Part shown: in pieces, positions 4,725 to 5,645 of the stretch | How the letters are laid out: every line of letters begins with the position of its first letter | Numbering within the stretch: position 1 is the stretch's first letter | NCBI GenBank assembly: GCA_019232645.1 | Contig: JAFANO010000232.1 | Coordinates: 1 to 5,645, forward strand | Length of the DNA stretch: 5,645 bases | Direction: 5' to 3' | DNA from: Planctomycetaceae bacterium | GTDB lineage: Bacteria; Planctomycetota; Planctomycetia; Isosphaerales; Isosphaeraceae | Program-made: the position numbers and the translations under genes | Notes under the pieces: model-generated | Seen by the model: only the letters and a program-made list of their open reading frames with translations | Told to the model about the DNA's origin: nothing | Database searches by the model: none

Positions 4725-5645
4725 CTACTGTTCAAATCCCATTATCCACCAGAATACCATGCGGGAGACCTCGAAGTAGGATCTGGCCCAACCGGGCCAG
4801 ATCCAGCGCCACGACAGCACCAGCGCGACCGCCGCCATACTCAAATAGGGGCCGAAGGGGATTTCGCGGTCGGCGCCCGTGATCTTCTGGCCGCTCAGGC
4901 GCTTCCCGATGAACGCGAGGACCTTCAAGGCGAGGTGCGCGATGGCGAAGAACGGGGCGAGGAAAAACGTCAGGACCGCGGCCTGCCAGCCGAGGAACGC
5001 CCCGATCATGGCCATCAGCGTCACGTCGCCGAACCCCATCGCCTCGCGCCGGAGCGCCAGCGTCCCGGCCAGGCGGACGAGCTGGGTCAGCAGCCCCCCC
5101 ACCAGCAGCCCGGTCATCCCCACCCAGAAGCCTCCCGCGTGCGTCGCCGCGCGCGACGGGTCGGCGCGGATCTCGGGGAACGAGGCCCCCAGGCCGATCC
5201 CGACCACCATGCCGGTCACGGTGATCGCGTCGGGGATGATGGTCAGGTCGTAATCCACGAATGTCGCGGTGACCAGCAGCGCGATCAGGAAGGCGTGAGA
5301 GAACCAGCTCAGCAACAGCGCCGGCGGGATCTCGCCCCAGGGGTCCCTCGGTCCGAGGGCCACGTCGACCACGAAGGCGGTCGCGAACAGGACCCCCACC
5401 AGCGCCTCGACCATCGGATATCGCGCCGCGATCCGTCCGCCGCATTCCCGGCACGCCCCCCCCAGCGCGAGCCAGCCGATGATCGGGATGTTGTCGCGCG
5501 GCGCGATCGCCCGGTGGCACCTCGGGCAGTGCGACCCGGGCCAGATCACGCTCTTCTGCCAGGGGAGCCGACACACGCAAACATTCACGAAGCTGCCGAC
5601 GACCGTCCCGATCGCGAACAGCCCGAGTCCTACCACGATCAGGAT
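4725..5645 (-). CDS. Type IV prepilin peptidase (A24 family), 5' end outside the window
   Basis: This inner-membrane aspartic peptidase cleaves, and in many species N-methylates, type IV prepilins and type II secretion pseudopilins. Numbering from the GTG at 5634-5636, GSFVNVCVCRLP (14-25) opens the N-terminal domain. The cytoplasmic zinc motif C37-x-x-C40 ... C62-x-x-C65 follows, as in bifunctional peptidase/methylases. The first catalytic Asp is D128 in FVDYDLTIIPD and the second is D204 in GFGDV. EIPFGPYLSMAA (259-270) is the usual conserved late motif, and several hydrophobic membrane helices lie between. The frame stays open to the window edge (Ile-Leu-Ile before the GTG), so the true start is probably a few codons to the right; 303 residues is already near full family length. 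The residues needed for activity are all present. It heads the cluster with the LapA-domain and lipoprotein genes, suggesting a shared envelope theme, though no pilin gene is in the window. Confidence 0.95.
   Translation of the reverse strand: MLIVVGLGLFAIGTVVGSFVNVCVCRLPWQKSVIWPGSHCPRCHRAIAPRDNIPIIGWLALGGACRECGGRIAARYPMVEALVGVLFATAFVVDVALGPRDPWGEIPPALLLSWFSHAFLIALLVTATFVDYDLTIIPDAITVTGMVVGIGLGASFPEIRADPSRAATHAGGFWVGMTGLLVGGLLTQLVRLAGTLALRREAMGFGDVTLMAMIGAFLGWQAAVLTFFLAPFFAIAHLALKVLAFIGKRLSGQKITGADREIPFGPYLSMAAVALVLSWRWIWPGWARSYFEVSRMVFWWIMGFEQ

Overview
The window reads as chromosomal DNA of a very GC-rich bacterium. Long open frames in every register come from the base composition, so genes were chosen by family motifs, start signals and gene logic. 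A planctomycete of the Isosphaeraceae type is my best guess. It rests on the GC-rich, Arg/Pro/Ala-rich coding style, the weak or absent Shine-Dalgarno sites at several genes, and the flavour of the 2663-3256 protein. That is inference and was not tested by a search.

Left part (1-2458). The likely 3' end of a plus-strand gene (2-34) meets a minus-strand gene for a soluble coiled-coil protein (86-592), with a stem-loop filling the 50 bases between the two stops. Next, on the minus strand, come nnrD (781-1653), an ADP/ATP-dependent NAD(P)H-hydrate dehydratase, and upstream of it larB (1598-2458), the first enzyme of nickel-pincer nucleotide cofactor synthesis. larB and nnrD overlap by 56 bases and must be co-transcribed. 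Both proteins act on nicotinamide/nicotinate dinucleotides. A nested inverted repeat straddles the nnrD stop codon.

Middle part (2459-3501). A 204-base divergent gap separates larB from a plus-strand gene (2663-3256). Its product resembles a DUF2135/YfaP-like beta-rich domain but seems to lack its export signal and an internal strand, so it may be a decaying or 5'-truncated copy. Behind it lies a sharply AT-rich island (about 3265-3364) with terminal inverted repeats and an internal 15-bp direct repeat. A strong intrinsic terminator (3428-3475) follows; it points to the minus strand and closes the transcription unit to its right.

Right part (3502-5645). This is a minus-strand cell-envelope cluster. 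In transcription order it holds a type IV prepilin peptidase (A24 family, 5' end outside the window), a two-helix LapA-domain membrane protein, and a lipoprotein with a seven-heptad coiled coil. Last is a 30-codon frame, in register with the lipoprotein gene and separated from it by one stop codon, placed just before the terminator. No RNA gene, CRISPR array or complete mobile element was seen, and nothing here amounts to a clear new multi-gene system. The most unusual items are the post-stop frame, the AT-rich repeat island, the nested repeat over the nnrD stop and the eroded-looking DUF2135-like gene.
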